Source of the DNA: JBFONV01 sp040779335
GTDB lineage: Bacteria; Pseudomonadota; Gammaproteobacteria; Enterobacterales; Alteromonadaceae
DNA: 64,000 nt
Direction: 5' to 3'
Assembly (NCBI GenBank): GCA_040779335.1
Contig: JBFONV010000002.1
Coordinates: 372,001 to 436,000, forward strand
Under the pieces are notes generated by a model, which saw only the letters and a list, made by a program, of their open reading frames with translations, was not told the origin of the DNA and made no database searches. The first letter of the stretch is position 1; every line of letters begins with the position of its first letter. Both the position numbers and the translations under genes were made by a program. Shown here piece by piece: positions 53,634-63,035 of this stretch.

Positions 53634-54743
53634 CTAATCAATGTGCATGTTTTCCACAACATAATCAGCAATAGCCAAGCTTGAGGTTAAACCAGGAGAG
53701 TCGATACCGAATAAATTGATCAGCCCAGTTAGCCCGTGAACCGTTTCATTTTGAATAACAAAATCTTTAAACGGGTCGTTTGGTCCTTGCAGTTTTGGGC
53801 GAATACCTGCGTAGGCGGGTTGAAGCCTTTCCGTGTCTAGGTTTGGAAAATATCGTTTAATGGCTTGAACAAATTTTGTTTTTACATTGGCGCTAAACTC
53901 ATAACTTAATTCATCGACATATTCAGTATCAGGACCAAATTTTAACTGACCGCCCATATCTAATGAGGCATGAATGCCTAGACCATTTGCTTCAGGTACC
54001 GGATAAATGAGTTTACTAAATGGACTTTTACCCGAATATGAAAAATAGTGTCCTCGACACCAGTGCAATTGAGGGATAAATTCCGTGGACAGTCCGGTAA
54101 TATTGTTAGCGACTTGTTCGCTATGTAGGCCAGCGCAGTTAATCAAATACCGACATTTCAGTTCGCTGATTTCACCTAAACTATCGATGGTTAATATAAA
54201 ACCATCGTCGACACTTTCGGCTGATACCATTACAGTTTTAGCGATAAAAAGTGCGCCATTGTGCTCAGCTTCACCAAGTAAAGATTGCATATAAGCATGG
54301 CTATCGATAATTCCAGTGGATGGCGAGAGCAACGCGCTAGTTGCGGAAAGCTCGCGAGAAAAATGGGCAATTTCCCGTTGACTTAACCAAGTTAAATCAT
54401 CAACATCGTTCTTAGCAGCTACCAAAATCAAGTTTTCTAAATACGCCGCTTCCTCTTGATTATGGCCCACCAACAGCTTGCCAATTTTTTGATGCGGGAT
54501 ATGTTGCTGCTGACAATATTGATACAACTTGTGTTTACCTTGCACACACAACTTTGCTTTTAACGAGTTTTCTGGATAATACAAACCCGCATGTATCACT
54601 TCACTATTTCGACTACTGGTTTCTTCACCAAAACTATCATTTTTTTCGATAATAATGATGTTGCTAAGCCGCTTACTCAGCGCAGCAGCTGTGGCTAAGC
54701 CAACCACCCCGGCACCAACAATAACCGCATTTACAAATTCCAT
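53634..54743 (-). CDS. FAD-dependent oxidoreductase, L-2-hydroxyglutarate oxidase-like
   Basis: 369 residues of the DAO/LhgO family. A Rossmann GAGVVGLATAAAL motif opens the protein, SSRNSEVIHAGLYYP is the flavin-binding stretch typical of L2HGDH/LhgO, and NCAGLHSEQVA and FGPDTEY are further family motifs. It should oxidise L-2-hydroxyglutarate or a related hydroxy acid to the 2-oxo acid at the membrane side. The assignment is by family; the residue pattern fits LhgO well. Confidence 0.85.
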   Translation of the reverse strand: MEFVNAVIVGAGVVGLATAAALSKRLSNIIIIEKNDSFGEETSSRNSEVIHAGLYYPENSLKAKLCVQGKHKLYQYCQQQHIPHQKIGKLLVGHNQEEAAYLENLILVAAKNDVDDLTWLSQREIAHFSRELSATSALLSPSTGIIDSHAYMQSLLGEAEHNGALFIAKTVMVSAESVDDGFILTIDSLGEISELKCRYLINCAGLHSEQVANNITGLSTEFIPQLHWCRGHYFSYSGKSPFSKLIYPVPEANGLGIHASLDMGGQLKFGPDTEYVDELSYEFSANVKTKFVQAIKRYFPNLDTERLQPAYAGIRPKLQGPNDPFKDFVIQNETVHGLTGLINLFGIDSPGLTSSLAIADYVVENMHID

Positions 54744-54879
54744 GATACTTAGCCTAATTATTCTCTACCAGCCCTTGCATTCATATTGGCTGCTACATGC
54801 AATCATCGCAAGTCCATGTTCAATAAATATGCCTACAGAGTAATATAACCTTGAGTAAGCCACTTATTTACCTAAAATA

Positions 54880-54913
54880 ATAAAGCCACTTAACATTCAT
54901 TAAGTGGCTTTAT
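54880..54913. terminator. Bidirectional terminator after the M17 gene
   Basis: Perfect 14-bp stem ATAAAGCCACTTAA, loop CATTCA. It lies 33 bases past the stop of the M17 peptidase. Confidence 0.85.
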
Positions 54914-54945
54914 TACTCAAAAATCTTGATATAGAAAACTAAAGT

Positions 54946-56304
54946 TTAACCAAAACGTGTCTGCAAATATTGGAAAACGGCTCTGATACCAAAAGCCTCG
55001 CCACCAATGGGTCGACCAGGCAGTGCACGAATATTCCATGCCATAACATCAAAATGAACCCAATCGGTTTCAGTATTAACAAACTCTTGCAAATATAACG
55101 CTGCAGAAATTGCACCACCAAAAGGTATAGATGAACAATTTGTCATATCGGCAATTTGGCTTTTTAAATGCTCTTGGTACGGGCTGTATAATGGCATGCG
55201 CCACACCGGATCACTATTTTGGCTGCCACCTTGGGTGATCCCCGCGGCAACATCGTCACTGGTTGAGAAAAAACCTGGCAACTCTGTACCTAAGGCCACA
55301 CGCATAGCACCTGTTAACGTGGCAAAATCAATCAGTAATTCTGGTTGGTCGTTTTCGGCTTCCGCCAACGCATCACACAAGACTAGACGCCCTTCGGCAT
55401 CGGTATTGTCTATTTCAACCGTAAGTCCTTTACGTGTGGTAATAACATCCCCTGGACGAAAAGCATTGTTTGAAACCGCATTTTCCACCGCAGGTATCAA
55501 TACTCGCAACCTGATCGGCAGATCATTTGCCATAATCAATTGCGCCAGTCCCAAAACATGCGCAGCGCCGCCCATGTCTTTTTTCATATTGCGCATACCA
55601 GCAGCAGGTTTTATATCTAAGCCACCACTGTCAAAGCAGACTCCTTTACCAACGAGTGTTACTTGGGGGTGCGTTTCTTCTCCCCAGTGTAAATCAATTA
55701 ATCGAGGTGAGTGAACACTTGCTCTGCCTACTGCGTGGATGGTTGGATAATTTTCATCTAATAACTCATCACCAATAATTTGGTGAATTTCTGCATCATA
55801 TTTTTCCGCCAGTTCAGCGGCAGCAACACCCAGTTCTTCTGGCATCATATCGCTGGCAGGCGTATTCACTAAATCTCGCACTAAGGCAGTCGCCTGCGCT
55901 TGTCTATTGGCAAAAGTAACCAGCTTTTCGTTATTTATCGCTAATGATGGTAAGTTTTTTTTGTTTTCTTTATAACGATCAAATTGATAACAACCAACAG
56001 CCCAAGCATAAGCAATAGCTTGATGAAATTGCTCTTGCGCCTCAAGCATATATTGTCCTGCAGGCAGGTTGTTAACTAAATCGCCACAGGCATAATAGTG
56101 CGATAAATCTTGATCAACGAATAATGCGAACGCCAAATTACCTTCGCTATCAGGAATGTTTGCTAGGCCAGTACCTGAATATTGAGTTTGCTGTAACCAG
56201 TTTTGAGTGTGTGGCGTTTGCGCGGATAACCAAGTGTCAAAACAATCGGCTTGAACAACAATAAGTGGAGTGCCCTGTGTACCTACAATAAGTGTGGAGT
56301 CCAT
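54946..56304 (-). CDS. Leucyl aminopeptidase family (M17) peptidase
   Basis: 452 residues. Metal and catalytic sites are present in VGKGVCFDSGGLDIKP, MKKDMGGAA and the family signature NTDAEGRLVL. Cytosolic zinc or manganese aminopeptidase that trims peptides. Its length and N-terminus fit the shorter M17 group and not E. coli PepA (503 residues), so I do not give it the pepA name. AAAGG is the ribosome site. Confidence 0.92.
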   Translation of the reverse strand: MDSTLIVGTQGTPLIVVQADCFDTWLSAQTPHTQNWLQQTQYSGTGLANIPDSEGNLAFALFVDQDLSHYYACGDLVNNLPAGQYMLEAQEQFHQAIAYAWAVGCYQFDRYKENKKNLPSLAINNEKLVTFANRQAQATALVRDLVNTPASDMMPEELGVAAAELAEKYDAEIHQIIGDELLDENYPTIHAVGRASVHSPRLIDLHWGEETHPQVTLVGKGVCFDSGGLDIKPAAGMRNMKKDMGGAAHVLGLAQLIMANDLPIRLRVLIPAVENAVSNNAFRPGDVITTRKGLTVEIDNTDAEGRLVLCDALAEAENDQPELLIDFATLTGAMRVALGTELPGFFSTSDDVAAGITQGGSQNSDPVWRMPLYSPYQEHLKSQIADMTNCSSIPFGGAISAALYLQEFVNTETDWVHFDVMAWNIRALPGRPIGGEAFGIRAVFQYLQTRFG

Positions 56305-56516
56305 TTTATACCTTTATTTATTTCTGAAGAAATGACGTCAATTACCGTCTCTGTGAAAAATAGCAATAATTTCGCAAATAGCCAAATGTATATAGTCCGA
56401 TATACGTCCTTGAAAAGCTATCTATTGTTATATCTGTGCAGTGAAATACCGATCTATCACAGCAACAAATTTTTCTTGTCCAACTGGCTTTGTTAGTGTT
56501 TAATCAATAGACGACC

Positions 56517-56528
56517 GACTAATCAGTC
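56517..56528. promoter_or_regulatory. Candidate TetR operator before the aldehyde dehydrogenase
   Basis: GACTAATCAGTC is a palindrome with one mismatch pair inside a larger ACCGACTAATCAGTCT context, about 25 bases before the ATG. TetR-family genes are often autorepressed at such sites; the nearby TetR gene at 58062 is the likely binder. Confidence 0.5.
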
Positions 56529-56552
56529 TAACCAATATTGTATGAGCCAATT

Positions 56553-57980
56553 ATGAATATATCAGCAAACGCCCAAATGACTCTCGATCCGCTAAAGATA
56601 ATGTTAGAAAAACAACGTCAAGCATACCAAGAGCAACCTATGCTCAGCGCTGCTGATAGAATAGCTCAACTTAAACAGTTAAAAACAGCCTTATTAACGC
56701 ATCAAGATGAATTAGTGTCAGCACTCAATGCTGACTATGGTCAACGCCCCAAAGACGATACCATAATTGCTGACATATTACCGTGCGTGATGAATATTAA
56801 TTACACCATAAAAAATCTTAAAAAATGGATGAAACCGCAACGCCGTCATGCCGGACTACTTTTGTCTCCAGCGAGTGTAAAAGTGCATTATCAGCCACTG
56901 GGTGTCATCGGAATTATGGTGCCGTGGAATTTTCCAGTCATGCTATCTGTTGGCCCGTTAATCACAGCATTAGCCGCGGGAAACAAAGCCATGATTAAAT
57001 TGTCTGAGTTCACGCCACACACCAATAAAGTCATCATTAAAATGCTAAACAGTGCTTTTAGCGATGACACGGTTGCCGTAGTTGAAGGAGAAGCTGATGT
57101 TGCCGCACAGTTTTCCTCATTGCCGTTTGATCATTTGATGTTTACCGGCTCTACCGCGGTAGGCAAACATGTTATGCGTGCCGCTGCTGATAACCTTACC
57201 CCTGTCACCCTCGAACTCGGCGGAAAATCCCCAGTTATAATTGCCCCTGATATTGATATAGCCACCGCCGTAGAGCGTTTGATTTACGGAAAATGCTTAA
57301 ATGCTGGACAGATATGTGTAGCACCTGATTATATTTTCTGTCCACAAGATAAGGTCGAACAGTTTATTAGCGAGTATCAAAAAAAATATCAACGCATGTA
57401 TGGCGACAAGGAAACCAGTGCTGATTACGCCCATGTTATAAATGCCGCTCAGCACCAACGCTTGCTAGCTTGGCTTGATGACGCCAATGAAAAAGGCGCC
57501 AAAGTAATTGCTGCAAACAATAAAAGTATAGACAGAACCAGTCATAACCTCGCTACGCAGCTGATAACACAAGTTAATGATGACATGTTGTTGATGCAAA
57601 ATGAAATATTCGGGCCGTTATTACCCATTATCGGTTACGAAAAAATTGATGAGGCGATTGAATATGTTAATGATCACCCACGACCTTTAGCGTTATATAT
57701 CATGAGCTTTGATGACGACATACAGCAGCATATTCTCGCGCACACGCACTCCGGCGGCGTTTGTATCAACGAAACATTAATGCATGTAGCTGCGGATGAT
57801 GCACCTTTTGGTGGTATTGGCGCATCGGGTATGGGCCATTATCATGGCCACGAAGGGTTTTTAACCTTTTCAAAAGCTAAAACCGTACTCAAAAGAGGGA
57901 AGCTAAATACAGGCTCATTAGTTCATCCACCCTATGGCAAACTTATTCAAAAATTGCTGTTAAAAACCTTTTTAAGGTAA
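56553..57980 (+). CDS. Coniferyl-aldehyde-dehydrogenase-type NAD(P) aldehyde dehydrogenase
   Basis: 475 residues from the ATG at 56553; a TTG five codons earlier has no ribosome site. Aldehyde dehydrogenase fold: PWNFPVML, FTGSTAVGKHVM, Glu in ELGGKSPVI, and catalytic Cys in LNAGQICVAPDY. The form without the extra N-terminal part suits the coniferyl-aldehyde/fatty-aldehyde group. It oxidises an aldehyde, perhaps a toxic or aromatic one. The TetR gene follows 81 bases after its stop (start chosen at 58062), so one transcript is likely. Confidence 0.9.
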   Translation: MNISANAQMTLDPLKIMLEKQRQAYQEQPMLSAADRIAQLKQLKTALLTHQDELVSALNADYGQRPKDDTIIADILPCVMNINYTIKNLKKWMKPQRRHAGLLLSPASVKVHYQPLGVIGIMVPWNFPVMLSVGPLITALAAGNKAMIKLSEFTPHTNKVIIKMLNSAFSDDTVAVVEGEADVAAQFSSLPFDHLMFTGSTAVGKHVMRAAADNLTPVTLELGGKSPVIIAPDIDIATAVERLIYGKCLNAGQICVAPDYIFCPQDKVEQFISEYQKKYQRMYGDKETSADYAHVINAAQHQRLLAWLDDANEKGAKVIAANNKSIDRTSHNLATQLITQVNDDMLLMQNEIFGPLLPIIGYEKIDEAIEYVNDHPRPLALYIMSFDDDIQQHILAHTHSGGVCINETLMHVAADDAPFGGIGASGMGHYHGHEGFLTFSKAKTVLKRGKLNTGSLVHPPYGKLIQKLLLKTFLR

Positions 57981-58061
57981 CCTCTTTATAATTAACGAGT
58001 TACTTTAAATATCCTGTTAATGAGTCGCTCGCAGCATAATAAGTTTTTAGATGAGAATGTA

Positions 58062-58631
58062 ATGCCTGACAGTAAAAAACAAAAAATTTTAAACGCCGCG
58101 TTAGCCTTGTTTGTTGAACAAGGTATTCACTCTACTTCAACCGCTTCCATCGCAAAAGCCGCCAATGTTGCAAATGGTACCCTATTCCACCACTTCCCTA
58201 GTAAAGAAGCTTTAGTCATTAGTTTATACCAAAGCGTCAAGCAAGACTTTTCCCAACAGGTTGCTCCACAAAACATAATGGTAGGTAATATAAAAGAGCA
58301 AGCCAGAACGGCATGGGACAATGCGATCGATTGGACAATCACCCATCCTTTGCACCAACAATTTTGTTTACAAGTTATGCACTACCAACCGATCACATCG
58401 CAACTTAAAGCCAAAGTATTAGCGGAAGAGTTTAAATATTTACAACAACTTATTGAGTTAGGACAACAAGTAAATTTAATCGCCACCCACCCAATAGAAT
58501 ATATGTTAGACAATTGTCATGGTCAGTTTATTACCGCCAGTAGTTTTTTTATCAACAACCCAAAGCTCGCCCAAAACATAGCGTATCGAAACGCTGCATT
58601 TAATATGTTTTGGCAATCATTACAAGCTTAA
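58062..58631 (+). CDS. TetR-family regulator
   Basis: 189 residues from the ATG at 58062 (GATGAG upstream); an ATG at 58020 lacks a ribosome site. The N-terminal HTH is typical (ILNAALALFVEQGIHSTSTASIAKAANVANGTLFHHFPSKEAL). The C-terminal ligand domain is variable. It probably represses its own operon with the aldehyde dehydrogenase and is released by an aldehyde or fatty compound (inference). Confidence 0.9.
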   Translation: MPDSKKQKILNAALALFVEQGIHSTSTASIAKAANVANGTLFHHFPSKEALVISLYQSVKQDFSQQVAPQNIMVGNIKEQARTAWDNAIDWTITHPLHQQFCLQVMHYQPITSQLKAKVLAEEFKYLQQLIELGQQVNLIATHPIEYMLDNCHGQFITASSFFINNPKLAQNIAYRNAAFNMFWQSLQA

Positions 58632-58809
58632 ACACATATACTTCACTGATAATACCCGCTATATTTATATGGTTACTCAAGTAGTTGATTTAATAAAAAC
58701 ATTAATTAACTCGAAAGCTATCAAAAAACAGCTACATTAAAATAGATATAATTTTTTACGATGGAATGTGAAACATAAAGTACAAATGTATTACGAGGTA
58801 ATCAATTCC

Positions 58810-60372
58810 ATGACAACAAACCAATCAGGTAAAGAACAAACTTTTAGCGATAATGATTTCTTATTATCGATCACCGATCTAGACAGTTATATTAAATACG
58901 CCAATAAAGAATTTTGCGACATTGCTGGGTTTACTATCGATGAATTGCAAGGCAAGCCACATAATGTCGTCAGACATCCAACTATGCCAAAAGCAGCATT
59001 TAAAGATCTATGGTCATTTGTCCAACAAGGTAGATCGTGGATGGGACCAGTTAAAAATCGTTGTAAAAATGGTGATTATTATTGGGTTAATGCTTTTGTC
59101 ACACCGATAAAAGATGATAGTGGTAACAATGTTGAATACCAATCTGTAAGAACAAAACTAGATCAAAATGTTAAGCAGCGCGCCGAAGAGACTTATCAAA
59201 AACTGAATAAAGGGGAAACGCCGCTAGCACTCAAATTTTCTACCGATCAAACCTTATGGTTTCAATCGTGTTTTATATTGCTCACGGTATTAACCGCTGC
59301 ACTAACCTTATTTTCAGAGACCAGTTTGCTCTTTAGCCTACCTATTTTTGTTATTTGCGTATTATCGACTGGGATTTTCATGCAATGGCGTAAAAAGTAT
59401 ACCAAGGTAGTGAATGAAGCCAAAAGTGTTTTTAATAATCCGTTGATGGCCTATTTATATGCTGGTAATAATGACGCCGTTGGTAATATTCAGTTGGCGT
59501 TAACCATGCGCAAAGCAGAAATTAATGCGGTGGTCGGCAGGGTAACTGACGTATCAATGCATGTCAGTGAAATGGCCGCCTCAACGTCTGATAAAAACCA
59601 CAGTGTTTCCGAAAGTTTAAGTCAACAACGCAACGAATCAGAACAAGTAGCAACAGCCATCAATGAAATGTCTGCTACGGTGCAAGATTTGGCTCGAACC
59701 ATTAGTGGTGCAGCGCAGGCTACTGAACAAGGCAAAGAGCTTACTGAACAAGGCAAAGAAGTTGTTAAGTCTACTGTAAACGCTATCGACGATTTATCTC
59801 AGCAATTGGCCGAAGTAGATAGCATGATATCTCGCTTAGCCGATGGTAGTAAATCGATAAGCTCAGTATTATCAGAAATCAGTAGTATTGCTGACCAAAC
59901 CAACTTATTAGCACTTAATGCCGCTATCGAAGCAGCAAGAGCGGGCGAACAAGGCCGTGGCTTTGCGGTTGTTGCCGAAGAAGTGAGAGCATTAGCAATG
60001 AGAACGCAACAATCAACGGAAGAAATCAATAAATTATTGGGCCAGTTACAAACTGACTCTAGTAATGCCATAAATGCGATGACCAAAAGTAATGAGCTTT
60101 CTGAAAACTGTGTTTCTTTGTCAAAACAAACGGGGGATGCGTTAGATAGCATTCTCAACGAGGTCACGCAGATATCAGATTCAACTGCGCAAATAGCCAC
60201 CGCCATTGAACAACAATCGGTGGTCACGGAAGAAGTAAGCGAGAATGTTGTTCGTATTAGCGAACTTTCTATCTCATGTGAAGACAATAGTTTAGAGGCA
60301 ACAACATTATCTTCAGGATTATTAGACAAGCTCACTGAACAGCAATCACTTGTTCTGCAATTTAGAAATTAG
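58810..60372 (+). CDS. Aer-like methyl-accepting chemotaxis protein with PAS domain
   Basis: 520 residues from the ATG at 58810, chosen for the GAGGT site 10 bases upstream; a GTG at 58768 and an ATG at 58786 are alternatives. An N-terminal PAS domain of the Aer type (LDSYIKYANKEFCDIAGF, HPTMPKAAFKDLW) may bind FAD. Two close membrane helices (about 150-200) follow, then a HAMP-like linker and a long coiled-coil signalling domain with the kinase-contact hairpin (SSIADQTNLLALNAAIEAARAGEQGRGFAVVAEEVRALA). It should steer swimming by redox or energy state through CheA/CheW. Confidence 0.93.
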   Translation: MTTNQSGKEQTFSDNDFLLSITDLDSYIKYANKEFCDIAGFTIDELQGKPHNVVRHPTMPKAAFKDLWSFVQQGRSWMGPVKNRCKNGDYYWVNAFVTPIKDDSGNNVEYQSVRTKLDQNVKQRAEETYQKLNKGETPLALKFSTDQTLWFQSCFILLTVLTAALTLFSETSLLFSLPIFVICVLSTGIFMQWRKKYTKVVNEAKSVFNNPLMAYLYAGNNDAVGNIQLALTMRKAEINAVVGRVTDVSMHVSEMAASTSDKNHSVSESLSQQRNESEQVATAINEMSATVQDLARTISGAAQATEQGKELTEQGKEVVKSTVNAIDDLSQQLAEVDSMISRLADGSKSISSVLSEISSIADQTNLLALNAAIEAARAGEQGRGFAVVAEEVRALAMRTQQSTEEINKLLGQLQTDSSNAINAMTKSNELSENCVSLSKQTGDALDSILNEVTQISDSTAQIATAIEQQSVVTEEVSENVVRISELSISCEDNSLEATTLSSGLLDKLTEQQSLVLQFRN

Positions 60373-60400
60373 CAGATTAACAACCTCTAAATCACCACCG

Positions 60401-60436
60401 ATAGCCGTTATAATATCGTATAAATTATGCGGCTAT
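60401..60436 (+). terminator. Hairpin after the chemoreceptor gene
   Basis: ATAGCCG (60401-60407) with CGGCTAT (60430-60436), extended by an inner ATAAT/ATTAT pair, then TAATTAAC. The stem is fair but the T run is weak. Confidence 0.5.
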
Positions 60437-60634
60437 TAATTAACTACTCGCAGTGCAGTAATTCACATTAAAGTTACTATTTAAGCTGTTGTGTCGTTAA
60501 AACTCTGACTCTAAGTTATCCAGCATTCAATGTAAAAATCTGCAATTGCCTATAATCAAGCAGCTAATTTAGGTCATTATTCACACACAAAAAGCATATA
60601 ATTCATTGATAAAAAAGTATTATTCAAGTAACGA

Positions 60635-61645
60635 ATGAATCCACTTGGTATTGCTAAGTATTTATTGTTAAATATACAGCAAGTCAGCATGTCAAAGAGC
60701 ATTCATTTGAGTAAAATTAGCGCCCACCGTTTATTAGCGAAATCAAGCAACGTATTTTGGGTCTTGATGTTGACGTTGGTCTATGGGAAATCATTTGCTC
60801 AATCAGACGCGCCCAATATTCATGACATCTGTAAAGCGTCGCCAGCTAACTGTCTCGCTAACATCGACAAATCACTAAGTTCAGTCTCTAAAAAAAGTCG
60901 GATCTGGTTTCAATATAAGCTTTACCAGCTTGATGCCTTATTCCAACTAGTCAAACACCAAGAGTTAAAACAAGAAATCGCACAATGGGTTGATGTCGAA
61001 GACATGCCCCTTAAATTTAAAATAAACATTTATATTCTGCACGCAAAACAACTGAAATTTGAGGGAGATATCGAATCTGCAGAGCAATATCTCAACAAAT
61101 CTATTGAAATGCTGAACTCTGTCTCCCAACTATATACCGACCCTATGATGACCATTCAAATAGCCAATACATTGAATTATTTAGGTAAAAATCAGCAAGG
61201 CTATGACTTATTGATGGCATTAGATAAAAAATACAGCTCCCGTTATGAGCCATTATTAAAGCTAGAGCTGTATGAAAATCTTGGTCACTTCTCTGCGCGT
61301 TTGGAGCATTTTGATGAACACTTAGCGTTAAGACACAAAGCGCTGACTGCGGCCACAGAGTTAGCCAATGAACAACGCATTTCCGTCGCACTATACAATG
61401 TCGCTAGAGCACATCAAATGTTGAATACCGATGAGGAGGCCTTGAAATACTTTGTCAAGGCAAGGACGCATTCATTGATCGCAAAAGACAGTTATGGTGC
61501 TGAAATAGCACTGATGCGCCAAGCACAAATAGCGATGAAACAAAAAGATGTCGAACGAGTAAGCGCCTTATATGCCCAAATAAAACGTGATGTCATTTAT
61601 CAATACTTCCCTGAACTTTTGGACGAACTTGCTAACTACCAGTAA
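60635..61645 (+). CDS. Exported protein with TPR-like helices
   Basis: 336 residues with a late signal segment (VFWVLMLTLVYGKSFA). An ATG at 60689 would give a shorter N-terminus and is possible; neither start has a clear ribosome site. The mature part is all-helical with TPR-like repeats (AEQYLNKSIEMLNS, HFDEHLALRHKALTAATELA, DEEALKYFVKART). It resembles the sensory part of the TPR cyclases, but has no output domain. Its role is unknown. It is convergent with the kinase gene 28 bases on. Confidence 0.72.
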   Translation: MNPLGIAKYLLLNIQQVSMSKSIHLSKISAHRLLAKSSNVFWVLMLTLVYGKSFAQSDAPNIHDICKASPANCLANIDKSLSSVSKKSRIWFQYKLYQLDALFQLVKHQELKQEIAQWVDVEDMPLKFKINIYILHAKQLKFEGDIESAEQYLNKSIEMLNSVSQLYTDPMMTIQIANTLNYLGKNQQGYDLLMALDKKYSSRYEPLLKLELYENLGHFSARLEHFDEHLALRHKALTAATELANEQRISVALYNVARAHQMLNTDEEALKYFVKARTHSLIAKDSYGAEIALMRQAQIAMKQKDVERVSALYAQIKRDVIYQYFPELLDELANYQ

Positions 61646-61673
61646 AGGTAACTTAGCCAACCTAATGTGATGG

Positions 61674-63035
61674 TTACCTAGGCAGAGTTAATACTACTTG
61701 GGCACCTTGTGCATCTTCTCTATTGGTCAATGTTATTTTACCGCCGTGATTAAATAATATTTGGCGCGATAGGGTTAAACCAATACCACTGCCTTGCGAC
61801 TTAGTACTATAAAAAGGCACAAATATGTTGTTCATATTAGCAATGCCCTCTCCTCGATCTTTAATGGTCAACTCAAGCCATTTTTCATCAAATGAGCTAC
61901 CTATTTCAATCAATTTATGCTCTTGTCCATGCATTGCTTCGACCGCATTTTTAAAGATATTGATCAATACTTGCTCTAACTGGCCTCGATCGCCTTCAAT
62001 GATCAGATCATCTAGCGATTGAGTGTTTTGACTAAAGGCGATATCACCCTCTTGAAATAGTGCCGCGCAGTGCTCAATGAGTGGTTTTAGTGCGAAGCGG
62101 GTTTTGTTAGGTATTGGCAAATGCGAAAGCTGACTATAGCTCGCGATAAAGGCACTTAACGAAGAGGCGCGTTCATGAATAATACTGGTGCCCTCAAGCA
62201 TATTGTCAATATTAACGCTGTCGCTATTATGCTTAAGCTTGTGCTTCATTGATTGGCTGATACTGGCAATAGGCGTTAATGAATTGTTCATTTCATGACT
62301 TAACACCCGCAACAAACTTTGCCATGCCTTTCGCTCTTTTTCTATTAACAAACGTTCCGCACTAGTAATAAGAAATAAAAAATGCTTTTTACCTTCACGT
62401 AAGAACGATTGTTTAAAAAGAAAGTGTTCACCTCTCAATTCAGAATGCTCAAACTCAATAATACCAGTAGGCGATTCGGCAATTAGTTTTCCCTCTGGCG
62501 ACGAAGCCAAATGCTGTCCGCTATCACTTTTTTCATCTGTCAAAAACAGTTTATGGGCAGAGTGATTTGCCATAACAATCATGTCATCGGCGTCTATAGC
62601 AAAGACTATCGCATCCATTTGTTCCATGACGACTTCAAGCAACAAACGGCTCTCTTTGGCCTCTATTTTATGTTGAGCAAGTCTATCTGCTAGGCTATTA
62701 GTCAGTGTTAATAACTCTTGAAACGCTTGGCTACTTTGGGTACGTCCTCTGAGTGAATAATCACCGTCGATCATAGCTTCAATCAGATTTGACAGCAGTC
62801 TTACTTGATGATCTGAACGGTACTTACTGGCCACAATAACGTAACTTGATAACAACAATAATACAATGGCAATAAAGGCAATTAAATACCAAGAAACCTT
62901 CGCGAGTAATAGCGCGATAATGGTGATCACTAAGCACGGCAGGCAAACCCAGAAGACGAGTTGCCGTTGATCGTCACCACCATATTTAAACATAAAGAAG
63001 GACCGCATTTCTTTCGCGCGTTTAATCCAGTCCAT
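61674..63035 (-). CDS. Sensor histidine kinase, NtrY-like
   Basis: 453 residues. Two membrane helices near the N-terminus (about 27-45 and 48-68) flank only a short loop, so the sensed signal is probably cytosolic or membrane-borne. A HAMP-like region, a PAS domain (about 130-220) and the HisKA site LSHEMNNSLTPIASI are followed by the HATPase domain (IFKNAVEAM, DRGEGI, GSGIGLTL). It overlaps the end of the response-regulator gene by 14 bases. It is expected to phosphorylate that regulator. Confidence 0.92.
   Translation of the reverse strand: MDWIKRAKEMRSFFMFKYGGDDQRQLVFWVCLPCLVITIIALLLAKVSWYLIAFIAIVLLLLSSYVIVASKYRSDHQVRLLSNLIEAMIDGDYSLRGRTQSSQAFQELLTLTNSLADRLAQHKIEAKESRLLLEVVMEQMDAIVFAIDADDMIVMANHSAHKLFLTDEKSDSGQHLASSPEGKLIAESPTGIIEFEHSELRGEHFLFKQSFLREGKKHFLFLITSAERLLIEKERKAWQSLLRVLSHEMNNSLTPIASISQSMKHKLKHNSDSVNIDNMLEGTSIIHERASSLSAFIASYSQLSHLPIPNKTRFALKPLIEHCAALFQEGDIAFSQNTQSLDDLIIEGDRGQLEQVLINIFKNAVEAMHGQEHKLIEIGSSFDEKWLELTIKDRGEGIANMNNIFVPFYSTKSQGSGIGLTLSRQILFNHGGKITLTNREDAQGAQVVLTLPR

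Noticed and set aside
55196..55714. 172-codon plus-strand frame inside the M17 peptidase
   Set aside because: It is antisense to a conserved enzyme with all its motifs and has no independent support.
56251..56496. 81-codon plus-strand frame between the M17 and aldehyde dehydrogenase genes
   Set aside because: It starts within the M17 coding region on the other strand, lacks a ribosome site and has no familiar features.
59799..60335. 178-codon minus-strand frame inside the chemoreceptor
   Set aside because: It is antisense to the coiled-coil signalling domain; the heptad codon bias makes a false open frame.
61646..61679. AGGTAAC ... GTTACCT hairpin between the TPR protein and kinase genes
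   Set aside because: Only 7 bp with a 20-base loop and no T run; too weak to call a terminator.
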